Assembly: GCA_963663375.1 (NCBI GenBank)
Contig: OY760195.1
Span: 2,666,001-2,730,000, forward strand
Source: JAYREN01 sp963663375
GTDB taxonomy: Bacteria; Acidobacteriota; Holophagae; Holophagales; Holophagaceae
Length of the DNA stretch: 64,000 bases
Direction of reading: 5' to 3'
The position numbers and the translations under genes are program-made. The notes under the pieces were generated by a model, which did not search any database, was not told the origin of the DNA, and saw only the letters and a program-made list of their open reading frames with translations. Below, one piece after another: positions 44,897-54,150 of this stretch. The stretch's first letter is position 1, and the number at the start of each line of letters is the position of its first letter.

Positions 44897-45891
44897 CTAT
44901 TCCAGAGGAAGTTTTACTTTCTATTTGTATTCCGACCTACAATCGTTCTGAGTTTTTGGTTGAATGTTTGAGTTCGGTTTTAAATTCTGTTGTTGGATAC
45001 GAGCACGAAGTTGAAATTGTTATTTCCGATAACGCTAGCAGCGATGATACTGAAGAGGTCGTCCGGAAGTTTCAAAAATTACATAAAATTATTAAATATA
45101 ATAAAAACACACACAATATAGGCGGAGAGAGGAACTTTCGTCATGTCGCCACTCTTGGCAGAGGAAAATATATTTGGGTATTCGGTGATGATGACGTGAT
45201 GGAGGAGAGTGCCGTGGGTCGGATTTTAACGGAAATTAGTTCTGGATATTGCCTGATTGTTTGTAATTATTCTGTATGGGATAAGCGGATTTCATATAAA
45301 ATCAAATCTATTGGAATTACAGAAAAAGTTGATCATTTGGTGGGTGGTCCAAACCGCGTTTTGGAATGCTTTGGTTTACATTTGGGTTATATTTCGTCAA
45401 TTATAATTAAAAAATCTTGTTTTTTAAAACTGTCTCTCGATTTGTATGAAAAATATGTCGAGTATGGATTTCCATTTATGTTTGCTGTCTATAATGGCGT
45501 CATAGACGAAGTGAGCGGAATAAGTTTTGTGAAAGAGCCAATTATTCGCAACCGAGGCGAAAACTCGGGCGACTATGATTGGTGTAAATATTTCGTGACA
45601 GGAAGCTCATTGATTTTCGATGAACTGAAGACTCGGAAATATACAAAAAATGCTATTGAAATTGCCAAAGAAAAAGCTCTGTCGCGTTTTGTCCTGCCGA
45701 ACATATTGGGTTTAAGGGCAAATATGAGCAAAGAGGAAAGCAAAAAATTAATACCACTCTTGTTTGGGTATTATAAAAATCATTGGCGGTTTTGGGTGAT
45801 TGGTTTGCCAAAATTGTTGGCGCCATTGTGTTTGGTAAACAAGGTTAAAAAAATCAAAGATAAACTGTTTTGTGCAGGCAAGGTTGGTTGA
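44893..45891 (+). CDS. Family 2 glycosyltransferase
   Basis: The 332-residue GT-A protein starts LLSICIPTYNRSEFLVECLSSVL, followed by VISDNASSDDTEEVV and the metal-binding FGDDDVM motif (DxD equivalent) near residue 100. It has no membrane span except perhaps a C-terminal hydrophobic patch. It probably adds a sugar to the lipid-linked O-unit. It is the most AT-rich gene of the window, with frequent AAA/ATT codons, and overlaps the flippase stop by 4 bp. Confidence 0.9.
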   Translation: MTIPEEVLLSICIPTYNRSEFLVECLSSVLNSVVGYEHEVEIVISDNASSDDTEEVVRKFQKLHKIIKYNKNTHNIGGERNFRHVATLGRGKYIWVFGDDDVMEESAVGRILTEISSGYCLIVCNYSVWDKRISYKIKSIGITEKVDHLVGGPNRVLECFGLHLGYISSIIIKKSCFLKLSLDLYEKYVEYGFPFMFAVYNGVIDEVSGISFVKEPIIRNRGENSGDYDWCKYFVTGSSLIFDELKTRKYTKNAIEIAKEKALSRFVLPNILGLRANMSKEESKKLIPLLFGYYKNHWRFWVIGLPKLLAPLCLVNKVKKIKDKLFCAGKVG

Positions 45892-46008
45892 ATGTATAAA
45901 ATAATAGCATTGTGCTAATGACCGTGGTTGTTGTGAGGAATCTAGAGGTTTATTAAATATGCCGGACCCCAAAAATGTTATCAACAAAGGGCACGACTGG
46001 ATGATCTT

Positions 46009-47103
46009 ATGAGAATCGGCATCGATGGAACCGCGCTTGTGGGTAATCGTGCTGGCGTAGGGCGCTATGTTTATGAATTATGTCGAGCGCTTGATCGTCA
46101 GTTGCCTAATGCGAATTTCTATGTTTATAGTCATGTCCCGATTAAACTGCCAGTTGAGTCACAACGTTGGCACGCGCGATTCGAATCGAACACCTGGATG
46201 ACAAAATTAAAGGGGATTTTGTGGCTCAAGACTCGGGCGGGCGCGTTTTGTAAAGCGGATGAGCTAGATGCATTCTGGGCGAGCGGAACTTTTTTACCAA
46301 AGTTAAATCCTAACGTTGTGTCTGTTACAACCGTTTATGACTTGAATGTGCGTCTGGTGCCATCAACAATGAAGTTAGCCCCCCTCGTATTGTATAAAAT
46401 GTTTTTTGAGCGAGATGTTCGCCGTGCTGATAAATTAGTCGCAATTTCTAATGGAACAGCCAATCGTTTGAAAGAGTTATTCGGCCTAGATGCGGATGGT
46501 ATTGTGTTGCCATCTGTTACTTCCAGTTTTAAACCTCCAGATCCAGAATTTATGGTTGCCACTTTAGAAAGGCTTGGCGTGCATCGTCCATATCTATTGG
46601 CGGTCGGCACGCTAGAGCCTAGAAAAAATTTATCTATGTTGATTGATGTATTTGCAAAACTTCAGAGTGCCGGAGAATGTCCAGAATACAAATTGATCTT
46701 GGTTGGGGGCAAGGGATGGAAGAATAAATTGCTAAAACGCCTTATGCGACAGAACGAAAATGCGGGAGTTTTGCCTCTTGGATATGTTTCAGATGAAGAT
46801 TTGCCTAGTCTTTATGCAGGTTCTGGGGGATTTATTTTCCCTTCGGTCTATGAAGGCTTTGGTATGCCCGTTGCAGAGGCTCGCGCTTGCGGGGCACGAG
46901 TCATCGCCACCGATATACCAGAAATACGAGAAGCGGGTGGAATTGGCCCACACTATATAGCTCCGACCGCTGACGCGCTTCTTGCCGCCATGCGAGAGTT
47001 GTTGGCTCAAACTTCCGCCTCGGAATGTCCGGCGCAGGTTGCACCTAGCTGGAATGATGGTGCGAAGATACTTGGAAACTTGTTAACAGGTGGGGTCAAA
47101 TGA
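46009..47103 (+). CDS. Family 4 (GT-B) glycosyltransferase
   Basis: The 364-residue protein begins MRIGIDGTALVGNRAGVGRYVYEL and has the donor-site GT4 blocks VGTLEPRKNLSMLI, VGGKGWKN and PSVYEGFGMPVAEARACG (E-x7-E type). It is similar in layout to the minus-strand gene at 48352-49461. The retaining mannosyl/rhamnosyl transfer typical of this family is probable, but the sugar is unknown. Its stop overlaps the polymerase gene start (ATGA). The 117-bp gap upstream is AT-rich and holds only a 17-codon frame. Confidence 0.9.
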   Translation: MRIGIDGTALVGNRAGVGRYVYELCRALDRQLPNANFYVYSHVPIKLPVESQRWHARFESNTWMTKLKGILWLKTRAGAFCKADELDAFWASGTFLPKLNPNVVSVTTVYDLNVRLVPSTMKLAPLVLYKMFFERDVRRADKLVAISNGTANRLKELFGLDADGIVLPSVTSSFKPPDPEFMVATLERLGVHRPYLLAVGTLEPRKNLSMLIDVFAKLQSAGECPEYKLILVGGKGWKNKLLKRLMRQNENAGVLPLGYVSDEDLPSLYAGSGGFIFPSVYEGFGMPVAEARACGARVIATDIPEIREAGGIGPHYIAPTADALLAAMRELLAQTSASECPAQVAPSWNDGAKILGNLLTGGVK

Positions 47104-48323
47104 CACGCCTATTTGGTGGCAATCCATCAGGCGGACAACTGGGAAAACCTGAGACACGTTTGATGACGGCCATTTTGCTTGCTGGCGGTGTTTTTTGGAC
47201 GCAGTCGCACTTATTGCCACTATTCGGTTGGTCCTTCCTTCTGTTGTTTGCAGCATGGGTTCTTGCTAGAGCGTCAGTGCCGGAGGTGCCTTGGCGTAAG
47301 CCTGCAAATGGACTCCAGTGGACATTGATAATAATGGTCATGACCTACTTGACATGGGTGCTGGTCACGTCCACACGCATGGTTTCTGCCGCATATTTAA
47401 TATCAAGCATGGCGTGTGGTGTGTTGGCAGCGTCAACAATCAGGCGTTGGCCTGGACTCATGGGGCCCGCTATTAGAATATATTTATGGGTTAATGTTGC
47501 CGTCGCCATTGTTGGTGCTATCGCACTGTTTTATTTTAAAATACAGTATTTTGCTTTCGTTGATTATTTTAATGAGGGTTATTATCGTTTTCGTGGATTG
47601 TCGTTAGAGCCACATCAATTAGGCCTGGCAATTAATGCAATTTATATTTTTGTGCTTTTCTCGCCTCGTAGCTATATTACCTGGAGGCGAGGAGAATTTG
47701 CACTGACCGTGGGAATTATTTGGGGGCTTGCCCTCCTTACCTTGTCAATGTTTACTCTGCCTTGCCTTGCCTTATGGACGATTATCTATAGTTGGACAAC
47801 GAAAGCCCAAAAAATAAAAGTATCTATTTTTATTTCCATGGTTGTGTTGTTAATCGTTTCGTCCGGGCGTTTTGAACGCATAATCGCTGGTGAGGATAAC
47901 TCGGCTAATCTGCGCACCTGGGGGGCCTTGGTGATCGCAAAAGCCCAAATAGATAAAAATGGGATTGCTGGAAGTGGTTTAGGTAGTTCACGCACGGTCC
48001 TTGCTGATGAGCCAGGTATGGGTGAGTTTGCGGCGCAAGATGTGCTGGCTTTGCCAAATATTTTTGCAACCGCATTGGTTGAAGGCGGTTATTTATTCGC
48101 CTTCTTCTTCTTCTCGGTGATCCTATTTTCCAGTGGTTTGGTGGGATCAGATATTGATCGGAACAGTTGGCGTTGCAGGGTTTCAATGTTTTTGCAGTTA
48201 TTTCTTTTAGCAATAAGTGGATCCTATCTTTATGATGCGCAATTTTGGAGCATTTCCGGCATGTTCTACGTTCTGGCTCGCGCTAGGCACCGGGCCGACA
48301 GAAGTGGGCAGGTGGCTGCCTAA
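47100..48323 (+). CDS. O-antigen polymerase/ligase-like membrane protein
   Basis: This 407-residue polytopic protein has about 10-11 predicted membrane helices and one larger periplasmic loop (RFERIIAGEDNSANLRTWGALVIAK), the layout of Wzy/WaaL proteins. The block GIAGSGLGSSRTVL is typical of the family after the loop. In this context (flippase, glycosyltransferases and a Wzz-like gene) a Wzy polymerase role is likely. It converges with a glycosyltransferase gene 28 bp away. Confidence 0.75.
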   Translation: MTRLFGGNPSGGQLGKPETRLMTAILLAGGVFWTQSHLLPLFGWSFLLLFAAWVLARASVPEVPWRKPANGLQWTLIIMVMTYLTWVLVTSTRMVSAAYLISSMACGVLAASTIRRWPGLMGPAIRIYLWVNVAVAIVGAIALFYFKIQYFAFVDYFNEGYYRFRGLSLEPHQLGLAINAIYIFVLFSPRSYITWRRGEFALTVGIIWGLALLTLSMFTLPCLALWTIIYSWTTKAQKIKVSIFISMVVLLIVSSGRFERIIAGEDNSANLRTWGALVIAKAQIDKNGIAGSGLGSSRTVLADEPGMGEFAAQDVLALPNIFATALVEGGYLFAFFFFSVILFSSGLVGSDIDRNSWRCRVSMFLQLFLLAISGSYLYDAQFWSISGMFYVLARARHRADRSGQVAA

Positions 48324-48351
48324 ATTTTCGAGTGCCATTTTGATGTATTAT

Positions 48352-49461
48352 TTAGCTTAAATTGTTGTAGGCATTGATTAGGGCCATGGCGCTGTCCTCC
48401 CATGAAAATGTTGAGGCCCGTTCGACTCCCCTTTTGATAAAAATACAACGGTCACGGGATGTCTGGATTGCATCCCAAACAGCCGCAGCGAGGGTGGGCC
48501 ACTTATTGGGATCAATTAGCCAGCCCGCATCTCCAACTACTTCACCGAGAGCTGTGCTGTTGGATGAAATAACAGGACATCCGCAGGCCATGGCTTCTAG
48601 GGGCGGAATACCGAATCCCTCTGCGAAACTTGGGTATACCATGACTAGAGCGGCACGGTACAGATGTGGAAGCATCTGATCCGAAACTGAGTGCAAAAAG
48701 ACAACATCCTTGGCTAGACCTTCTTGGTGAATTTGGGTGGCGAGGTCTTGGTAGCCGAAGTCTTTACCGCCGACAAAGACAAGCTTGGGCAGCGATTTCC
48801 CAAGGCTCTTCAGATAGGCATAGCTTTGGACAAGGGCTCGGTGGTTCTTTCTTGGCTCGATTCTCCCCACAGATAGAATGTAATCTTCAATGTCATAATT
48901 TTTTTTAATTAAACTTTTGGATTCAAGGGGGTCGCCCAAATTGAAGAGCTCCGGGTTTACGGCATTGGGAGTCAGGCAAATCTTCTCTTCCGGAATCCCC
49001 CACCGCTCCATTAACATTTTTCTGCTGTAATTAGAGACGGTAAGAATCATCGAGGCTCTGCGGGCACTGCGGCGGATCAGGGGCGCTAAGGTGAATCTGG
49101 TTGAACTGGGGAAGAATTGGGGGTGTGTTTCGAAAAGAATGTCATGAATTGTTACAACTTCGATTGATGATTTTATGAGCGGTGCTACATATTGAATATG
49201 GTAGCAGTCGATTTTAGATTCTTTAAGTCGATTATGTGTTGCCCACCCTAGCCTAGCCAAGCGACTCTTGGTGTTGAAGCCTTGCCATTCTGGGTGGCCA
49301 GGCCAATTTAACGGCGCGTGTGTTGTATCATTAATAAAAAAAACCCACTTGTGATCGCAAGGAATCTTCAATGCGGCTTGGTACAGGCCTTGTATATACC
49401 GATGGATTCCTTGTCCTTGCCATTTTTCCTGAAGAACATGGAAATCGATACCAATCCTCAT
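48352..49461 (-). CDS. Family 4 glycosyltransferase
   Basis: The start is taken at the ATG at 49461 (MRIGIDFHVLQEKWQGQGIH), preceded by GGAGG; an in-frame TTG 15 bases upstream is less likely. The 369-residue GT-B protein carries SVGRIEPRKNHRALVQ, FVGGKDFGYQDLA and YPSFAEGFGIPPLEAMACGCPV. Base composition is intermediate between the AT-rich segment and the core genome. It faces the polymerase gene tail to tail and may be the promoter-distal end of the minus-strand group, although 114-130 bp separate it from the sulfatase gene. Confidence 0.9.
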   Translation of the reverse strand: MRIGIDFHVLQEKWQGQGIHRYIQGLYQAALKIPCDHKWVFFINDTTHAPLNWPGHPEWQGFNTKSRLARLGWATHNRLKESKIDCYHIQYVAPLIKSSIEVVTIHDILFETHPQFFPSSTRFTLAPLIRRSARRASMILTVSNYSRKMLMERWGIPEEKICLTPNAVNPELFNLGDPLESKSLIKKNYDIEDYILSVGRIEPRKNHRALVQSYAYLKSLGKSLPKLVFVGGKDFGYQDLATQIHQEGLAKDVVFLHSVSDQMLPHLYRAALVMVYPSFAEGFGIPPLEAMACGCPVISSNSTALGEVVGDAGWLIDPNKWPTLAAAVWDAIQTSRDRCIFIKRGVERASTFSWEDSAMALINAYNNLS

Positions 49462-49590
49462 GATGCCGGCCTCCAATGAATGAATGTCGTAATTTTATTT
49501 GGTGATACAATTATTAAGATATTTATTCAATAAAGCTGATTGATGATGGTTTTTTATGCCAGTTGTTGGTGGCTGTTGGGCTTGTTGCTG

Positions 49591-51135
49591 TCAAAACGGT
49601 TTTTGATGTGACGAATTGTCGGTTGTGGCTTTCAACAGGGCTCCAAAACTCCTCAGGTCGTAGTCCCCGGACAGGAGATCGCTTGGCAGTCCTTCGCCGG
49701 GAGGGGGCAGCACTTTCCCTCCGTCCACAAGGAATACCATGCCGGGAACAAACTCCTTGCCGCCTGGCTTCGAGTTGTAGTCTCGGTTTTGAACGCTGGA
49801 TGCGTGATCTCCATAGAGGAAGACTAGGTGTTTCCCTTGTAGTTGGCCGAAGAACCGCTCCAGGCTCCGATCCGCATAGTGGATGGAGTTCAGGTAGTCA
49901 AAGGTGATGCCCTCCCCTTGGAAAACGGAATCCCTTACCCAGCGAAAGGGGGCGTGGGAGGAGAGGGTGATCATGAAACAGAAGGTAGGTGCGGTGGTGG
50001 CATTGATGACCTTGGCGTTGAAATCGAAAAAGGTCTGGTCACTGACTCCCCAGCCCCCGTCGACGGCGGGGTATGTTCCCTTTTCAATGAAGCGGGAAAT
50101 ACCCAAGCGGGGATAGGCTTTGTCTCGGCTCCAGAAGGCCCCTGAGTTCGCGTGCATGGCGACGGTGTAGAACCCGCGATCCAGCATGGCCCTAGGAAGG
50201 GAGGGAATGGTTTCAAGTTCCTTTTCCCGGAGGGCCAATCGGCGGTGGGGAGGTGGCACCATCGCGAGAAATTGGAAATCGGCGCCGGAGCTTCCCGAAA
50301 TAGAAGAGTGGTGGGGGTCCAGTTTCAGAAGCAAAGCTTGGTCTCGAACCTTGTTGAGAAACGGAGTGGCGGGGACGCCCTGATAGCGGAACCCCAGCAC
50401 CTCCCAGTCGAGGCTTTCAACCTGAATCGCGAGGATGCTGCGCAGGTAGTCGTCTGGAACGGCGAGGTGGCTCTCGGGGATTCTGATGGGTGCCGATCCT
50501 GAGTCCGCCGAGGCCGAGGTCGAGACAGGAAATGAATCTCTGAAAGCCAATTCTGAAAAGGCCGCCGTATAGAGCCCCTGAGTCTTGATGCAGACCTCGT
50601 AGGCGTATGGACGCGCAGCCTCCGATGGGGGGCGCATGAGGAAAGCAAAACCAAGAAGGACAGCAGCGAAGAGATTCCCCCACGCGACCGGCTTGAGGCC
50701 AAGCCGCGGCTTCAAGCGCCACGCCACGACAAGCAGGGCAATCAGTTTCACAATGAGGATTACCATCAACTTGCGTGAAATAAAATTACCGGATTGGAGC
50801 ACGCCCATGGACGTTTCACGAATGGCAGAAACGAGATTAATGATCGACGGGGCGGCACCAAAATAGGCCCAATGGGTTGCAACAGCAACATCCGCGAGGG
50901 CGTCCAGGCCGAGCATAAATGCGAATAGATAAAATGGAAGCAAACGCAGCAGGCCCATTTGAACGGCAAGGGTCAGAAGGGGAATGAATATGGCTGACCA
51001 TAGTAATGCCCGCTGGCCTAGATAATCTATCTGGAAGTAGGTTAGTGAAAAAATGCCATTAAAAATAGCGAGAACAAGAAAATAGATGAGGATCCACATG
51101 TAAGGAGCGTCTGTATATTTCTTGATTTGATTCAT
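49591..51135 (-). CDS. LTA synthase-like membrane sulfatase/phosphotransferase
   Basis: The start is placed at the ATG at 51135, which overlaps the preceding gene's stop (ATGA), giving 514 residues. About five N-terminal membrane helices are followed by a periplasmic alkaline-phosphatase-superfamily domain. Visible elements are ILAIQVESLDWEVLG (first metal Glu/Asp), HHSSISGSSGADFQFL (a Ser/Thr nucleophile region), TLSSHAPF and FLYGDHASS (metal Asp-His). Relatives transfer phosphoglycerol or phosphoethanolamine to envelope polymers. In this operon it probably modifies the surface polysaccharide. Confidence 0.85.
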   Translation of the reverse strand: MNQIKKYTDAPYMWILIYFLVLAIFNGIFSLTYFQIDYLGQRALLWSAIFIPLLTLAVQMGLLRLLPFYLFAFMLGLDALADVAVATHWAYFGAAPSIINLVSAIRETSMGVLQSGNFISRKLMVILIVKLIALLVVAWRLKPRLGLKPVAWGNLFAAVLLGFAFLMRPPSEAARPYAYEVCIKTQGLYTAAFSELAFRDSFPVSTSASADSGSAPIRIPESHLAVPDDYLRSILAIQVESLDWEVLGFRYQGVPATPFLNKVRDQALLLKLDPHHSSISGSSGADFQFLAMVPPPHRRLALREKELETIPSLPRAMLDRGFYTVAMHANSGAFWSRDKAYPRLGISRFIEKGTYPAVDGGWGVSDQTFFDFNAKVINATTAPTFCFMITLSSHAPFRWVRDSVFQGEGITFDYLNSIHYADRSLERFFGQLQGKHLVFLYGDHASSVQNRDYNSKPGGKEFVPGMVFLVDGGKVLPPPGEGLPSDLLSGDYDLRSFGALLKATTDNSSHQKPF

Positions 51136-52088
51136 GCGCGGCCATCCTTCGGGGTGGAGTTGCTTTGGTTCCCCACCACGGGCGAAATATTGGTGGACGA
51201 TGAACTTGCGTGGGCTGCCGTTGTGAGCTGGCGGGGCTCCCAAGACTCACTGCCCCTTTGTGCGAACTCCCCAATGGAAATGCCGTGGAATTCCTTGAGC
51301 AGGTTGGTCAGCTTCTGGGCCGAATGGGAGAGCCCCACGTAGGCTCGGAAGCTTCGGGATGCGCCCATGCCCTGGAGTCGGGGCTGGCCGGGGTCGAAAT
51401 CCCGGGGGTGGAAATAGGTCATGGTGTAAGGGCGGGTGCGAAAGGGGTAGCGAATGGCCCACTCCGGCAGCATGCGGAAATAGCCACCCCCGGCATAGGC
51501 GAAATCCAGGGGCCCCACCCGAGCAAGGCTCACGGGGAACTCCAGCAGCGGCCCCGAGGGGGTCTCAAGGCGAAAGGGGGTCGCCGGGTAGCGCTGCCCC
51601 AAGCCCCCGTGGGCATGGCGCCCTGGAAACACGCTGGCATCCAGGGTGATGCCCAGTTCCGCCAGGATCTCGAAGGCCCACAGGCAGTCCGTGCGGATGC
51701 TGAAGCCGGGGGCCCGGTACATCTGGATGGGCTGGCCAGTGGTGTCCGCGAGGGTGTTGAGGGCCCGCAGGGTTTCCTGCCGGAAGGCCGCCGGGGTCTG
51801 GGTCCACACCAGGGTGTGCCAGTGGGAATGGCAGCCAATCTCGTGGCCCCGGGTCTGGATCTGGCGAATCAGCGCGGGGTAGTGCTCGGCCACCCAGCCC
51901 AGCACAAAGAAGGAGGCCTTAACGCTGTGCTGGTCGAACAGATCCAGCAGGCGGTGGGTGTTCTCGACCACCCGGGACTCCAGGCCCAGCCATTGGTCGG
52001 ATTCGCCCACCTCCTTGCAGTCCAGCAGGTGGAACCACTCCTCCAGATCAACCGTGAGAATGGGGGCGGTGGGTGCGGCGGGGGTCAT
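51132..52088 (-). CDS. Polysaccharide deacetylase (DUF3473-containing)
   Basis: The 318-residue NodB-type deacetylase opens with LTVDLEEWFHL, the variant first motif with metal Asp/Glu. It continues with KASFFVLGWVAEHYPALI, then GHEIGCHSHWH (the HxxxH-type metal ligands) and RAPGFSI. The C-terminal PYTMTYFHPRDFDPGQPR matches DUF3473, found in exopolysaccharide deacetylases of exosortase-linked and other EPS loci. No signal peptide is present, so it is probably cytoplasmic. Start and stop overlap both neighbours, indicating tight translational coupling. Confidence 0.9.
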   Translation of the reverse strand: MTPAAPTAPILTVDLEEWFHLLDCKEVGESDQWLGLESRVVENTHRLLDLFDQHSVKASFFVLGWVAEHYPALIRQIQTRGHEIGCHSHWHTLVWTQTPAAFRQETLRALNTLADTTGQPIQMYRAPGFSIRTDCLWAFEILAELGITLDASVFPGRHAHGGLGQRYPATPFRLETPSGPLLEFPVSLARVGPLDFAYAGGGYFRMLPEWAIRYPFRTRPYTMTYFHPRDFDPGQPRLQGMGASRSFRAYVGLSHSAQKLTNLLKEFHGISIGEFAQRGSESWEPRQLTTAAHASSSSTNISPVVGNQSNSTPKDGRA

Positions 52089-52852
52089 TAAAAGAACCGG
52101 GCGCCCTGGGCGCGAAAGGCCCGCACATCCTGGCGGGTGGGAAACCGGTAGTACGTCATCGCATGATCATCGTTGGGCTGAAGGGTGTAGCCCCCCTGAT
52201 GGATGAGCCGCACGGCTTCGAGGAGGGCTTCCATGCCCAGGGCCTTGGTGTGCCGGATGAGGTCCTGCTGACTCATGCCCTGGATGGCGACGCGCTTCTG
52301 GACCAGGATGGGGCCGCTGTCGATGCCTTCGTCGACCATGAATACGGAAACGCCGGTCTCGGCTTCGCCGTTGCGAAGCACCCAGAAACTGGGAAACAGT
52401 CCGCGGTATTTGGGCAAAAGGGCGGTATGGAGGTTCAGGCACCCCTTGGGGGCCAGATCGATGAGAGGGCGCTTGAAGATCTGATTTCCCGCAATGGAGA
52501 TCAGGAGGTCGGGCTGGAGGGCCCGGAGTTGATCCAGGAAATCCGGCGCATTGACCGACCCCTTGGGGCTAAGCACGGGAATGTCACGGGATTGGAGCAC
52601 CCGAAGCACCTGGCGGCGGGGATCGAGCCGAGCGCGCACATAGTGGAAGGCATAGTGCAGGAAAAACCGCAGGCCGAATATCTGCAGGGTTTCCCAGGCC
52701 TTGCGCGGCATGGTTTTCTTTTGGCCAAAGGGGGATGGGGCAAGGACCACGCAGGCCACCACGGTGTGCTCGGCGGGCAGGCGATCCAGGAAGCTGGCGA
52801 GGTTTTGCGCCAAAAAGAAGGGCTCGTTCTGGGTGAGCAGGAGGATCTTCAT
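52088..52852 (-). CDS. Formyltransferase-family enzyme
   Basis: The 254-residue protein has the formyltransferase core CLNLHTALLPKYRGLFPSFW, in which Asn and His are catalytic, and VDEGIDSGPILVQ with the catalytic Asp. It is most like sugar N-formyltransferases or small methionyl-tRNA formyltransferase relatives. With a glycosyltransferase and deacetylase as overlapping neighbours, N-formylation of an amino sugar after deacetylation is plausible but inferred. The start overlaps the previous stop (ATGA), and the stop shares one base with the next start (TAATG). Confidence 0.85.
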   Translation of the reverse strand: MKILLLTQNEPFFLAQNLASFLDRLPAEHTVVACVVLAPSPFGQKKTMPRKAWETLQIFGLRFFLHYAFHYVRARLDPRRQVLRVLQSRDIPVLSPKGSVNAPDFLDQLRALQPDLLISIAGNQIFKRPLIDLAPKGCLNLHTALLPKYRGLFPSFWVLRNGEAETGVSVFMVDEGIDSGPILVQKRVAIQGMSQQDLIRHTKALGMEALLEAVRLIHQGGYTLQPNDDHAMTYYRFPTRQDVRAFRAQGARFF

Positions 52853-54000
52853 GGCCGGTCACCCCGGGCGGCTGCCACGGATTGGAAAAGGTCCTCGTAC
52901 TGACTGACCACGGCGGGCCATCCGAATTCGGCCCGAATGCGGGCCTGGTTGGCCTGGGTGAAGGCGGCCCGCTGCAGATCGGCTTCGGGCAGGGCGATGC
53001 ATTGGGCGATTTCGGCAGGGGAGGCAACGTAGTGCGCCGAGTCGCCGATCACGGCGCGGTTGAAGGCGTTGTCGTGGGCCACGATGAGCGCGCCGCAGGC
53101 CATGGCTTCCAGCAGGGAGGGATTGGTACCTCCTACGGAGTGACCGTGGAAGTAGAGGTAGGCGTAGCGCCGCAGGGCATCCAGCACGGGCTTCTGGTAG
53201 ATTCCCCCCACGAACCGAATGGTGGCGTCTTCACCAAAGCGTGCCTGCAGGTGGCGGCCGTACGGGGTTTCGTGATGGCCGACCACGAGGAAGGGCCGCT
53301 TTGAACCGGAGGCCTGATGGCCTTCCAGGATCATTTCGATGTGGTTTTCCGGCTCCAACCGGGCGATGAGGAGGTGGAAGGCCAAGGGCTTCACGGCGTA
53401 GGGTTCCAGGTGAGTCGGATCCGGGGCCTCGATCACCTCGGCGCCGTAGGGGATGTAGTGGGAGGGCGCGCCGTAGGTGGCCTGCAAGTAGGTCTGGATG
53501 CCCACGTTGTCGGCCACCAGGGCGTGGGAGTGGCGCACGGCCAGGCTCTCGAACCATTTGGTGGCGCGCCGAACCAGGGGGGACCACTTGGCGCGGTTCC
53601 ATTCCAGGCCATCCATGTTCGTTACGATGCCAGTGCGCTTCAGAGATCCTAGGCGGTAGGAGATCGCCGCGCTCTGGTAGCCGCATTCCAGGGCGATGTC
53701 GCAACCCCGGCGGACGGCATCCCGCAGGCAAAGGTAGTCGTATAGGAAATGGGCGGCGGCACCCAACCAGGCTTCGGGACAGAAGACCCGATGGAGGGTG
53801 ACACCCCGAAAGGTGGGCTCCGCGTAGGGGTGGGTGTGGGGGAGGTAGACCGCCACCTCGTGGCCCCGCTCCTGAAGCCCCAGGGCCAGGTACTCCGCGA
53901 ACTGCTCAAACCCCCCGTAGCGGTTGGGAATGCCCCGGGTGCCCAGAATGGCGACCCTGAGGGGCCGGGCGCTGGGGGCAGTTGGGGGCGCAAGGGTCAT
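52849..54000 (-). CDS. Glycosyltransferase with DUF1972 N-terminal domain
   Basis: The start is taken at the ATG at 54000 (MTLAPPTAPSARPLRVAILG), giving 383 residues; the ribosome site is weak. The N-terminal block VAILGTRGIPNRYGGFEQFAEYLA is diagnostic for DUF1972 rhamnosyltransferase-like proteins. The GT4 donor domain contains ARLEPENHIEMILEG and the family-typical GHSVGGTNPSLLEAMACG. It is the first gene of a four-gene minus-strand operon. With both dTDP- and GDP-deoxysugars made upstream, a rhamnosyltransferase role fits. Confidence 0.88.
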   Translation of the reverse strand: MTLAPPTAPSARPLRVAILGTRGIPNRYGGFEQFAEYLALGLQERGHEVAVYLPHTHPYAEPTFRGVTLHRVFCPEAWLGAAAHFLYDYLCLRDAVRRGCDIALECGYQSAAISYRLGSLKRTGIVTNMDGLEWNRAKWSPLVRRATKWFESLAVRHSHALVADNVGIQTYLQATYGAPSHYIPYGAEVIEAPDPTHLEPYAVKPLAFHLLIARLEPENHIEMILEGHQASGSKRPFLVVGHHETPYGRHLQARFGEDATIRFVGGIYQKPVLDALRRYAYLYFHGHSVGGTNPSLLEAMACGALIVAHDNAFNRAVIGDSAHYVASPAEIAQCIALPEADLQRAAFTQANQARIRAEFGWPAVVSQYEDLFQSVAAARGDRP

Positions 54001-54150
54001 GGAAGGCAGCAGAAAGGCACCGGGATTGAGGATTTGGGAATCGAGCAGGGCCGAAGGGGCCCGGAAGGCGGGGCGAGACACACCCCCCTCTGCTGACTCT
54101 AGCGGAACCGGGGCCTTGGTCCAAAACCCGGCCTGGGTCAGAGGGCGAGT

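Noticed and set aside
45959..46012. 17-codon frame ending in ATGA overlap with the glycosyltransferase start at 46009
   Set aside because: It has no ribosome site and no similarity to anything I know; it is probably chance in an AT-rich gap or a gene remnant.
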